DNA from: DATLXH01 sp035576005
GTDB taxonomy: Bacteria; Acidobacteriota; Thermoanaerobaculia; Gp7-AA8
Reading direction: 5' to 3'
DNA: 33,247 bases
Assembly: GCA_035576005.1 (NCBI GenBank)
Contig: DATLXH010000113.1
Coordinates: 1 to 33,247 of the forward strand
Part shown: in pieces, positions 23,460 through 31,226 of the stretch
Layout of the letters: the number at the start of each line of letters is the position of its first letter
How positions within the stretch are numbered: position 1 is the first letter of the stretch
Notes under the pieces: model-generated
The model's database searches: none
What the model saw: the letters and a program-made list of their open reading frames with translations, nothing else
What the model was told of the DNA's origin: nothing
Translations under genes and position numbers: made by a program

Positions 23460-24404
23460 TCAGGGAATTGAGATCGCCTGAACTTTGAAGCAGCTGTTCC
23501 CCGCGCGAATCTCGTCGCCGGCCGACACCTTGGTATTTCGCGCAGGGAGGGTATTCAGAAATGTACCGTTTCTGCTGCCGAGGTCCTGAATCCTGAGTGT
23601 GCCTTGTGCGTCGGCCTTGATCTCGAAGTGGCGCCTCGAGAGGAACTCGTCGTCGACGCGCACACTTCCTTCACGTCCGATGACCAGCCCTTCTTCCGGG
23701 ATCGGAAACTGTTGGCCGTCGGCAGGACCTTCGACGCATACGACGACGAGACGGGAAGGGCGGACAGCACCGGCCTGCTGGAGCTTACGGATGAGGTGAG
23801 CCGGCGGCTGCTGCAGATCGATGGTTCCGGCGCGGACCGGCTCCACCGATTCCCCTTGATCGTTCGTAGGTTCAATGGAGACCAGAGCGGTTCCAATCCG
23901 GAGCAGATGGACACCCTCACCCAGACTTTGCTCGTTGATCTCGGTCCCGTCAAGAAAGGTCCCACTGTGCGAGCCGTCATCGCGAACGACGAGCTCGTCT
24001 CCCCGGAGAAAGATCGAGCAGTGTCGGAGCGAGAGCTCGGCATCCTCGATCTCGACGTGCGCGCCGGTCCGTCCGAAGATCAGAGGATGGCGACTAATGG
24101 TGAAGATGCGGTCCATTGAGCCAGCGGCTCCTCGTGCGACGACTCGTACACTCCGAGGCGGCCCATCGACGGACTTGCTTTCTTCTTCGCTCCGCGTGGC
24201 CGATATTGGAGAAGGTTGCTTGCTCTTGTACGGGGTCAGATCGATGGTGCTCTGGTTACGACCGGACAAGAGGTCCGATGCAGTGGAGTCTCCGACGACG
24301 AGCTCTCCGCAGTCACACAGCGCCGAAGCGCTCGTGAGTTTCACGAGTACCGAGGGTGGAATGTCGAACGTTTGCGCGCAATTCGAGCAGCGGATCAGCG
24401 GCAC
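23460..24404 (-). CDS. Double FHA-domain protein
   Basis: A 314-residue cytoplasmic protein. The N-terminus is a zinc-ribbon-like segment (IRCSNCAQTFDIP ... ALCDCGELV). A Ser/Thr-rich linker is followed by two forkhead-associated phosphothreonine-binding domains. Domain 1 lies near residues 102-170 (LIFGRTGAHVEIEDAELSLRH, DDGSHSGTFLDG). Domain 2 lies near 235-305 (LVIGREGSVRVDDEFLSRRH, DLGSRNGTFLN). Both keep the Gly-Arg, Ser-x-x-His and Gly-Thr core positions. A Ser/Thr kinase partner is expected for such proteins but none is in the window. The GTG start lies 15 bases from an inverted-repeat element, which therefore occupies its upstream region; no good ribosome binding site is visible. Confidence 0.88.
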   Translation of the reverse strand: MPLIRCSNCAQTFDIPPSVLVKLTSASALCDCGELVVGDSTASDLLSGRNQSTIDLTPYKSKQPSPISATRSEEESKSVDGPPRSVRVVARGAAGSMDRIFTISRHPLIFGRTGAHVEIEDAELSLRHCSIFLRGDELVVRDDGSHSGTFLDGTEINEQSLGEGVHLLRIGTALVSIEPTNDQGESVEPVRAGTIDLQQPPAHLIRKLQQAGAVRPSRLVVVCVEGPADGQQFPIPEEGLVIGREGSVRVDDEFLSRRHFEIKADAQGTLRIQDLGSRNGTFLNTLPARNTKVSAGDEIRAGNSCFKVQAISIP

Positions 24405-24418
24405 GGACGAATCATACC

Positions 24419-24606
24419 GTTAACCCGCATTTCTCACAGACCTTCGCCGTGAGACGACGGATAGCGGCCTGTATGCTTCGTTGCACGCCAATTTCGCTCC
24501 TTGACATAGTGTCGACTAGGCCTTCGTCGCAAAATCACCGTGCGCCTCGCATCCAATCCACACTCCGCCATCTCACGACAAAGGTCTGTGAGAAATGCGG
24601 GTTAGT
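24419..24606. repeat. 187-bp inverted-repeat element (MITE-like), copy 1
   Basis: A non-coding element with terminal inverted repeats of about 34 bp (left TTAACCCGCATTTCTCAC..., right ...GTGAGAAATGCGGGTTAG; about 31 of 34 positions match). It has an internal palindrome, CATAGTGTCGACTA-like. TA follows or precedes the ACCCGC/GCGGGT ends on both sides, consistent with TA target duplication as in IS630/Tc1-mariner-derived MITEs. It lies between the divergent FHA and chemotaxis genes, filling much of their shared promoter region. It is nearly identical to the copy at 27257. Confidence 0.85.
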
Positions 24607-24669
24607 AGCGTCCGGGAGTCGCCCTTGTCCCCTGCGCGGTCCAATCGGAACTGCTTTACACTCGGCAAC

Positions 24670-26760
24670 GTGCCCACAAGAGATGAGGATCGCTCCCAGG
24701 TGCGCTTTGGACTGGGAGCAAAACTGCTTGTTGCGATCGCGATCCCTGCAATTCTATCCATCGCCCTCATTCTCCTGACAGAGCATCTGCAGCGCAGTCG
24801 AACTGTCAGCGCTCAAACCAGTCAGCTAGGAACCTCGCTTGCTGAGTCACTCAGCGCGGCGGCAGGAAGCCTGGCCGCAAAGGGATCGGTGAGCGATCTG
24901 CAGGGAATTGTCAATAAGCTCCAGCAGAATCCTTTGATCGAATACGCCGACTTCGTGCGTCCCGACGGCCGTGTTCTCGCAAGCAGCGGGAGCCGCGGCG
25001 TTCCGGCGTCTCTGCTTGCGATGGGCCGTCCCGTGGGTGCCGTCGATCACCAGGTGCGTGGCCGGGAGAAGAATCTCCATATCTCGATTCGTCCGCTGCT
25101 GGACACGAGCGCATCGAGTCGTGAGGCTCCGGCGGGCTACCTGAGGCTCGTCGTGAATGAGCGGGGTGCACGAGATGAGGACGGTCGATCGAAGTACCTC
25201 ACGCCGCTCGGCGTTCTACTCGCACTTGGAACGGCGGCATACCTGACTTTCCTCAGTCACCGCAGCATCGTGAGGCCGATCAGGGCTATGACGACGTCGG
25301 CGCGCGAGTTCGCTCAAGGCAATCTGCAGCGGCGTGAAACGGTCGGATCAGCAGACGAGATAGGGATACTTGACTCGGCGTTGAGCTCGATGGCAACGAG
25401 TTTCGACCAGAGTGTAGGGAAGGTAGGCCAGGTCCAGAGAAAATTAGTGGCCGTGGTTCAGAATGTCGGATCGAGATCCGCGGCGGTGATTGCAGGGGTT
25501 GAAGAGCAGCGCCTGATGCTCGACGAAGCGTACGGGTCAATCGAGCAACTCAACGCCGGCATTCGAAAGATTACCGACAACGTCGACGATCTATCGACCT
25601 CCTCCGAGGAAACGTCATCCTCCATGCTGGAGATGGCGGCGTCGATGGAGGAAGTGTCCCGGCACACGGATACCCTCCTGACGTCGGTGGAGGATACGGC
25701 TTCGGCGACTCATCAGATGGTGAGCTCGATCAGCGAAGTCGATCAGAATGTCGACTTCCTGCAGAGCTTCGTCGTCGAGACATCATCATCGATGTCGGAA
25801 ATGAACGCCTCGATCAGCCAGGTGGAGACGAACGCGGCCAAATCCTACGACCTGGCGCGCGCAGTGGCGCAGGCGGCTGAGGCGGGAATGGGTGCGGTGC
25901 GCGAAACTGTCAAAGGGATGGAGCAGATCCGTGAGGCTGTCGTCGAGTCCAACGGGGTGATGTCGCGACTCGGTGAGAAGTCGTCGCAGGTTGGGAAGAT
26001 TCTCGGAGTGATCGAGGATGTAGCCGAGCAGACCAATCTGCTGGCGCTCAATGCGGCTATCCTCGCTGCTCAGGCTGGGGAGCAGGGGCGTGGATTCGCC
26101 GTCGTGGCCAGCCAGATCCGCGACCTCTCCGAGCGCACAGCCAGGTCGACCAGAGAGATCGCCGAGATCATCAGCTCCGTTCAGGAAGAGGTGGGGAACG
26201 CCACGGTTGCGATGGCCCGAGGTTCCAGAACCGCAGAGACTGGGGTCGCCCTCTCGCAGGATGCGGGCAGGGCGCTCGACAGGATTCTGGACTCAGCCGA
26301 CAAGGCTTCGAGCATGGGACGGGAGATTGCCAGTGCCACCAGAGAGCAGGCGAAGGGAAGTGAAGCGGTGACAGCTGCAATCTCGCGGTTACAGGAGATG
26401 GTCAGACAGATCAACTCTGCGACGACCCAGCAGGCCGCCGGCTCGAACCATATTCTAAAAGCTGTGGAATCGATGCGAGACGTGACGCGCTATGTCCGGC
26501 AGGCCACGGTCGAGCAGAAATCAGGTTCAGTAATGATCTCCGACGCGGCTGACAGGATCATCGAGAAAGTGCGCGAGATTTTTGAAGTGGCGAAGGGACA
26601 GGCGGCCGAGAGCGAGAAGATTGTGAAGACGATTGAACAGATTCGTACGATCGCAGAGACCGGTGGCCACTCAGCTGCTGAGATGGCGGAGTCGATCGCA
26701 TCGATGAGTGACTCGCTACGCATTCTTGGAGACGAGGTTCGTCGCTTCAAGAGCGGCTGA
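24670..26760 (+). CDS. Methyl-accepting chemotaxis protein
   Basis: Membrane chemoreceptor that signals through CheA/CheW. From the GTG at 24670 (696 residues) a short cytoplasmic lead is followed by TM1 (LLVAIAIPAILSIALILL). A periplasmic sensor region of about 140 residues follows, then TM2 (LTPLGVLLALGTAAYLTFL) and a HAMP domain (RPIRAMTTSAREFAQGNLQRR). A long coiled-coil signalling domain has the conserved hairpin tip EQTNLLALNAAILAAQAGEQ at 26026 onwards. No C-terminal NWETF-type tether is present. An in-frame ATG at 24595 exists but lies inside the terminal repeat of the adjacent element and would add 25 unlikely residues. A cheW gene follows after 16 bases. Confidence 0.9.
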   Translation: MPTRDEDRSQVRFGLGAKLLVAIAIPAILSIALILLTEHLQRSRTVSAQTSQLGTSLAESLSAAAGSLAAKGSVSDLQGIVNKLQQNPLIEYADFVRPDGRVLASSGSRGVPASLLAMGRPVGAVDHQVRGREKNLHISIRPLLDTSASSREAPAGYLRLVVNERGARDEDGRSKYLTPLGVLLALGTAAYLTFLSHRSIVRPIRAMTTSAREFAQGNLQRRETVGSADEIGILDSALSSMATSFDQSVGKVGQVQRKLVAVVQNVGSRSAAVIAGVEEQRLMLDEAYGSIEQLNAGIRKITDNVDDLSTSSEETSSSMLEMAASMEEVSRHTDTLLTSVEDTASATHQMVSSISEVDQNVDFLQSFVVETSSSMSEMNASISQVETNAAKSYDLARAVAQAAEAGMGAVRETVKGMEQIREAVVESNGVMSRLGEKSSQVGKILGVIEDVAEQTNLLALNAAILAAQAGEQGRGFAVVASQIRDLSERTARSTREIAEIISSVQEEVGNATVAMARGSRTAETGVALSQDAGRALDRILDSADKASSMGREIASATREQAKGSEAVTAAISRLQEMVRQINSATTQQAAGSNHILKAVESMRDVTRYVRQATVEQKSGSVMISDAADRIIEKVREIFEVAKGQAAESEKIVKTIEQIRTIAETGGHSAAEMAESIASMSDSLRILGDEVRRFKSG

Positions 26761-26776
26761 ATCGCACTTGCTTCCA

Positions 26777-27247
26777 ATGGCCACGCCGACTCAGGCACGT
26801 CTGATTGGTTTCCGGGTGGGGACGGAGCTGTACGCGCTCGATCTGATGTCCGTACGACAGGTCGCTGGTTACACGGGATCTACGACCGTTGCAACTGCAC
26901 CGGCATTTGTGGAAGGAATCATCCTCCTGCGAAGCGAGGTCGTACCGCTGATCGACTTGAGAAGGCGCCTTTATCCGGATCTCCCTCCTGCCGAGCGCTC
27001 ACTGCTGGTGATCACGGAAACGGAGGGACGGCCCCTGGCGTTGAAAGTGGATGAAATTCTCCGCGTGTTGAGCGTAGAGGTCGACTCGCTTCTCCCTGCG
27101 CCTGAGTTGATCAGGCAATCCGAACGAGGCTCCGTGCTCATAGGGATCGTTCCTTATGGAGACGAGGTTGCGATGCTGCTGGACGTTGATGCTCTTCTGA
27201 CACGCGAGGAGAAACAATTGCTCGCCGATGCCGCGCTCGAGAGCTGA
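26777..27247 (+). CDS. cheW: CheW-type chemotaxis adaptor
   Basis: A 156-residue single CheW domain (RLIGFRVGTELYALDLMSVRQV ... FVEGIILLRSEVVPLIDLRRRLYPD), which would couple the chemoreceptor upstream to a CheA kinase. The conserved GxINLRG-type turn is here EGIILLRS, a relaxed form. The start at MATPTQARL (26777) is chosen because an earlier in-frame ATG at 26708 lies within the receptor gene. It lacks a clear ribosome binding site and is probably translated by coupling. No cheA, cheY, cheR or cheB gene is in the window, so this receptor-adaptor pair must rely on components encoded elsewhere. Confidence 0.92.
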   Translation: MATPTQARLIGFRVGTELYALDLMSVRQVAGYTGSTTVATAPAFVEGIILLRSEVVPLIDLRRRLYPDLPPAERSLLVITETEGRPLALKVDEILRVLSVEVDSLLPAPELIRQSERGSVLIGIVPYGDEVAMLLDVDALLTREEKQLLADAALES

Positions 27248-27256
27248 GCCATGACC

Positions 27257-27443
27257 CTAACCCGCATTTCTCACAGACCTTCGCCGTGAGACGACGGAGA
27301 GCGGCCTGTCTGCTTCGTTGCACGCCAATTTCGCTCCTTGACATAGTGTCGACTATGCCTTCGTCGCAAAATCGCCGTGCGCCTCGCATCCAAGCCACTC
27401 TCCGCCGTCCCACGACAAAGGTCGGTGAGAAATGCGGGCTAAC
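27257..27443. repeat. 187-bp inverted-repeat element (MITE-like), copy 2
   Basis: Near-identical to the 24419 copy in the same orientation, with left end CTAACCCGCATTTCTCAC and right end GTGAGAAATGCGGGCTAAC. It fills the space between the convergent cheW and deacylase genes, starting ten bases after the cheW stop. On the - strand its right end provides the TAG stop codon of the deacylase. The long terminal repeats could fold as a transcript hairpin and act as a bidirectional terminator, though no T-run is present. Confidence 0.85.
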
Positions 27444-29115
27444 GCCGGTAGCCTGAACCGCGCACCACACGTCCGGGTTTGGCTCCGGTATGTTCGCCGT
27501 CGCGCAAGACCTGGACTCCATTGACGAAGACGTGAGTCATGCCAGTGGAGTACTGATGTGGCTTCTCGAAAGTGGCGTGATCGCGGATCGTCTGCGGATC
27601 GAAGATGACCACATCCGCAAAGTAACCAGGCCGGAGAAATCCGCGTCGATCGATTTTAAGGTTCGTGGCCGGAAGCGAGGTGAATCGCCGGATAGCTTCT
27701 TCGAGCGTGATGACCTTCTCGTCGCGTACGTATTTGCCCAGCACTCGCGCGAAAGTGCCATATTCACGCGGGTGTGGATTGGACTTGAGAAAGACTCCCT
27801 CCGGCGCCCCCGACGCAGCATCCGATCCGAAGGACACCCACGGCTCTCGAATCTGCCTGCGAATATTCTCTTCGGACATCAGAAAGTAGACCGTGCCGAC
27901 GCGGCTGTCGTCTTCGATCACGAGATCGATCGCCGTTTCTTCGGGAGATTTGCCGCGCATGGTGGCCACTTCGGCGAGGGTCTTCCCAGTCAGCGGCTTC
28001 AAAGCGTCGGTGCGAAAGGCGATCAGGATGATCTGATCCGGTGAGCCGGCCAGAAGACGGAGGTTCTCCCACTCGTTGGTAGGGGTGCGCATGTCGGTGA
28101 GTACGCGCTGGCGTATCGCCGGATCCTGGAGCCGTTCTTTCCACTTCTTGAAACCCCCCTCTTGCACCCAGGGCGGCATCATGGCATCGAGGCCGGTCGC
28201 GCCGGCCGGGTAGGGGTAGAGGTCGGCGGTGATCTTCAGGCCGTCCGCGCGGGCGGCGTTCACGCGAGCGAGGACGGCATCCATCTTCGGCCAGTTGGGC
28301 CGGCCGGCCGCCTTGAGGTGATAGATCTCGGCCGGAACACCCGCTTGTCGGGCGATGGTAATCAGCTCCTCGACCGCTTCGAGGAGTTGGTTCGCCTCGC
28401 TGCGCATGTGCGAGATGTACATTCCGCCGAATTCGGCGGCGGCTTTGTTGAGCTCGATCAGCTCGGCGGTCCTGGCGTAGAAGGCAGGGGCATAAATCAA
28501 CGACGAACCGACGCCGAGGGCGCCATCGCGCATGGCCTGGCGCACTAGATCTTTCATCCGCGCGAGCTCCACCGCAGTGGGCGGGCGGTCCTCATATCCG
28601 ATCTCGTGAATTCGCACCGTGGCCGCTCCGATGAACGAAGCGACGTTGGGCGAGATCCCGCGGTGCACCAGAAAATCGAGATACTGGCCCAGCGTGGTCC
28701 ATTCGATCTCGTACTTGATGTCGTCCTGCCGCTCGCGGGCTTCCTTCTTCATGGCCTCGCTCAGCGGTCCCATGGACGAGCCTTCGCCGAAGACTTCGAG
28801 AGTGACGCCCTGTCTGATGTCGGCCTGGGAGCGGCCGTCCGCGATGAGCGACTCGGTGGCCCAGCTCAACATGTTGATGAACCCCGGCGCAACGGCCTGG
28901 CCGCGCGCGTCGATCTCGACGGCTCCGCGCGCATCGCCTATCCGACCCACCGCGGCGATTGTGTCGCCGCGGACAGCCAGATCGCCGGGAAGGGGCGCCG
29001 AACCGCTGCCGTCATAAAGCATTCCGTTGCGGATGATGAGGTCATACCTGGTCGCGGGAGATGTGGTCGTACAGGCCAGATTGAAAGCAGTCAACAGGAC
29101 GAGCATGCGCTTCAT
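27439..29115 (-). CDS. Exported N-acyl-D-amino-acid deacylase-like amidohydrolase
   Basis: A 558-residue amidohydrolase-superfamily protein of the D-aminoacylase group, which hydrolyses N-acyl-D-amino acids. The ATG at 29115 begins a signal peptide (MKRMLVLLTAFNLACTTT), possibly a lipoprotein. An open extension upstream is only antisense to the M20 gene. After YDLIIRNGMLYDGSG comes APGFINMLSWATESL (78-90), where typical family members have GFIDxHxH. The later GVTLEVFGEGSS replaces the usual NCG, so the metal-binding HxH and Cys are missing. His residues in YISHMRSE and EIYHLKAAG and the Asp of SFGSDAAS remain. It is divergent from a peptidase/acetyltransferase/racemase operon acting on N-acyl amino acids, which supports a D-amino-acid-related substrate. 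Confidence 0.85.
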   Translation of the reverse strand: MKRMLVLLTAFNLACTTTSPATRYDLIIRNGMLYDGSGSAPLPGDLAVRGDTIAAVGRIGDARGAVEIDARGQAVAPGFINMLSWATESLIADGRSQADIRQGVTLEVFGEGSSMGPLSEAMKKEARERQDDIKYEIEWTTLGQYLDFLVHRGISPNVASFIGAATVRIHEIGYEDRPPTAVELARMKDLVRQAMRDGALGVGSSLIYAPAFYARTAELIELNKAAAEFGGMYISHMRSEANQLLEAVEELITIARQAGVPAEIYHLKAAGRPNWPKMDAVLARVNAARADGLKITADLYPYPAGATGLDAMMPPWVQEGGFKKWKERLQDPAIRQRVLTDMRTPTNEWENLRLLAGSPDQIILIAFRTDALKPLTGKTLAEVATMRGKSPEETAIDLVIEDDSRVGTVYFLMSEENIRRQIREPWVSFGSDAASGAPEGVFLKSNPHPREYGTFARVLGKYVRDEKVITLEEAIRRFTSLPATNLKIDRRGFLRPGYFADVVIFDPQTIRDHATFEKPHQYSTGMTHVFVNGVQVLRDGEHTGAKPGRVVRGSGYRR

Positions 29116-29148
29116 GGTTGGCACTCTATCGCAACTCCCCGCTGCTGA

Positions 29149-29199
29149 GTCAACAGGTGTTGACACTCGCTTGACAGATTGCAACAAATGTTGTAAACG
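29149..29199. promoter_or_regulatory. Twin CAACA-N2-TGTTG operators and promoter
   Basis: This 132-bp divergent intergenic region carries two inverted repeats. GTCAACA-GG-TGTTGAC (29149-29164) is perfect. TTGCAACA-AA-TGTTGTAA (about 29179-29196) has one mismatch in its arms. Their centres are 31 bases apart, about three helical turns. A TTGACA -35 hexamer (29171-29176) lies between them, with a weak TAAACG -10 candidate at 29194-29199 reading toward the M20 gene, so the second repeat would sit between -35 and -10. The arrangement fits repression by a dimeric regulator that was not identified here. Confidence 0.6.
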
Positions 29200-29247
29200 T
29201 CCGGCCCTGTCCTGGCGGTGAGATAACATGATCAGTGATGTGCAACG

Positions 29248-30387
29248 ATGGCTGCTGAGCTGCTGAGCTACTTCGAGAGCCGACGGGAGACGCTCGTGGC
29301 ACGTACGCGAGCCCTGGTCGAGCAGGAATCCCCGACCCTCGATGCACGGGCCACGACACGCCTGACCACCGAGTTGAAGGGACGTCTCGAATCGCTCGGA
29401 GCTACCGCCGCACTGCATTCGACCGAAAGCGGAGCGCACCTGGTGGCGCGGGCGACATTCGGTCGCTCTGCGGCCATCCCCCCCGTTCTTCTGCTCGGTC
29501 ACGTCGATACCGTATGGCCCTGGGGGACCCTCGGCCGGCAACCCTTTCGTGTCGAGAACGGACGCGCGTATGGCCCTGGAATCTTCGACATGAAGAGCGG
29601 CCTGGCGGTCATGCTCGGCGCCCTGGAGGCCATCAACGACCTCGGCATCGAGCCGCAACATCCAGTCAAGATTCTTCTCTCCTGCGACGAGGAGAGCGGG
29701 AGCTTGACCTCTCGCGCTCTGATCGAAGCAGAGGCGAACGATTGCGCGGCCGTCTTCGTCCTGGAGCCCTCTCTCCCGGGTGGACGGGTCAAGACCGAGC
29801 GAAAGGGAATCGCGAACTACGAGCTGATCGCGCGGGGCGTTTCCGCGCACGCCGGGCTGAATCCGGAAAAGGGTGTGAGCGCCACATCCGAGCTTGCTCA
29901 CCAGATCCTCGCCCTGGCCCGGCTCAACGACCTGCCCCGCGGGATCAGCGTCAATGTGGGCGTCATCGCCGGCGGAACGTTGTCCAATGTCGTTGCCGCG
30001 GAGGCGCGCGCTCGAGTGGACGTACGCTTTCGCACGATGGCACAAGGCGAAGAAATCTCGCACCGGATCGAGTCGCTCCGGCCCGTCCTGGAAGGAGCGC
30101 ATCTCGAGATTCGAGGCGGACTCAATCGCCCGCCGCTGGAACGCACTCCTGCCGTCATGTCGCTCTTTGCGCAGGCACGCTCCCTTGCCGCGGATCTCGG
30201 CTTCGAGCTCGGCGAGGGAGCGAGTGGCGGCGCCAGCGACGGAAACTTCACTGCAGCGCTCGGGGTCCCCACCCTGGACGGCCTCGGCGTCGAAGGTGAC
30301 GGCGCGCATGCCGAGCACGAGCACATCGTAATCGCTGATCTGCCGCGACGCGCTGCCCTGCTGACTCTTTTGTTGACCAGGCTTTGA
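29248..30387 (+). CDS. M20-family metallopeptidase (carboxypeptidase G2-like)
   Basis: A 379-residue zinc-dependent aminoacylase/carboxypeptidase of the M20 family. Metal ligands are seen in LLGHVDTVW (His85, Asp87), GPGIFDMKSG (Asp114), SCDEESGS (the catalytic Glu-Glu pair at 148-149) and the C-terminal AEHEHIV. Between lies the dimerisation/lid domain (VSAHAGLNPEKGVSATSELA), whose His aids catalysis in the family. No signal peptide, so cytoplasmic. It heads an operon with a GNAT enzyme (2-base gap) and an N-acylamino acid racemase. In the Geobacillus pathway the equivalent M20 enzyme removes succinate from N-succinyl-L-amino acids, which is the likely role here; the exact acyl group is not readable from sequence. 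Confidence 0.92.
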   Translation: MAAELLSYFESRRETLVARTRALVEQESPTLDARATTRLTTELKGRLESLGATAALHSTESGAHLVARATFGRSAAIPPVLLLGHVDTVWPWGTLGRQPFRVENGRAYGPGIFDMKSGLAVMLGALEAINDLGIEPQHPVKILLSCDEESGSLTSRALIEAEANDCAAVFVLEPSLPGGRVKTERKGIANYELIARGVSAHAGLNPEKGVSATSELAHQILALARLNDLPRGISVNVGVIAGGTLSNVVAAEARARVDVRFRTMAQGEEISHRIESLRPVLEGAHLEIRGGLNRPPLERTPAVMSLFAQARSLAADLGFELGEGASGGASDGNFTAALGVPTLDGLGVEGDGAHAEHEHIVIADLPRRAALLTLLLTRL

Positions 30388-30389
30388 CC

Positions 30390-31226
30390 ATGCCATCGAG
30401 CCTCCTCATTCGAGATCTCGATGGGCTCGACGAGGTCCGAGCTGTGGAAGAACTGCAAAAGGAGGTGTGGGGTCTCCAGGATCTCGATGTCACACCGCTG
30501 ACGCATCTCGTAGCCGCCCAGGTCACCGGCGGTCAATTGATCGGCGCGTTCGACCATGAGACTCTCGTCGGATTCGTGTACGGATTCGTGGGCATCGAAC
30601 AGGGGCAGACTACGCACCACTCTCAGATGCTGGCGGTCAAACCTGCTTACCGGAATCTCGATGTCGGCTACCGCTTGAAGGTCGCCCAACGAGAACGCGT
30701 CCTTGCTCAGGGTCTCACGCGGATCACCTGGACGTTCGATCCCCTTCAGAGCGTCAATGCCTTCTTCAATTTCGGCAAACTGGGCGTCGTCAGTGACTCG
30801 TATCGAGTCAATTTTTATGGGGAGGAAACGTCCAGCTTTCTCCATCGCATCGGAACCGATCGTCTCTGGCTGACGTGGATGCTCGAAAGCAATCGCGTCC
30901 GGCGCCGATTGGAAGGGAGAGTGAAGATTCCCGAGGTTGAGGCGGCAAGCCTGCCACTGGTTCAGGTCGATGCCGACGGTTTGCCTTCCTTGCACCGGGA
31001 ATTGTCCGGCCAGTCGGTTCTGATCCAGATTCCTGCGGACATCAATGCCTTGCAGCGCGAACATCCGCGCCATGCCATCGAGTGGCGTGAGATTACGCGT
31101 CGCGCCTTCAGCGAGGCACTCGCTGCCGGGTTTCTCGTCGCAGATTTCTTTCGTCAGTCGTGGAACAAACAGTCCGGAGGGGTCTACCTTTTGACCCGCA
31201 ACCGGAGAATCGAGGATCTCGCTTGA
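30390..31226 (+). CDS. GNAT-family N-acyltransferase (COG3375-like)
   Basis: A 278-residue acyltransferase with a GNAT fold in its N-terminal half: LIGAFDHETLVGFVYGFVG, then the cofactor-binding strand and loop HHSQMLAVKPAYRNLDVGYRLK. The C-terminal half is an extra domain characteristic of the COG3375 group found next to N-acylamino acid racemase/o-succinylbenzoate synthase genes. By analogy it would succinylate D-amino acids from succinyl-CoA. The ATG at 30390 lies two bases after the M20 stop; a TTG six bases earlier is possible. The stop overlaps the TTG start of the racemase gene. The donor and acceptor are inferred from context. Confidence 0.88.
   Translation: MPSSLLIRDLDGLDEVRAVEELQKEVWGLQDLDVTPLTHLVAAQVTGGQLIGAFDHETLVGFVYGFVGIEQGQTTHHSQMLAVKPAYRNLDVGYRLKVAQRERVLAQGLTRITWTFDPLQSVNAFFNFGKLGVVSDSYRVNFYGEETSSFLHRIGTDRLWLTWMLESNRVRRRLEGRVKIPEVEAASLPLVQVDADGLPSLHRELSGQSVLIQIPADINALQREHPRHAIEWREITRRAFSEALAAGFLVADFFRQSWNKQSGGVYLLTRNRRIEDLA

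Noticed and set aside
24419..24606. Possible small protein encoded by the 187-bp element
   Set aside because: Different copies show frame-disrupting differences, and the frames run out into unrelated flanks; terminal-repeat structure explains the conservation.
29116..30396. In-frame amino-terminal extension that would make the deacylase a 985-residue protein
   Set aside because: The extension is exactly antisense to the well-supported M20 gene, has no domain, and the signal peptide at 29115 gives a natural start.
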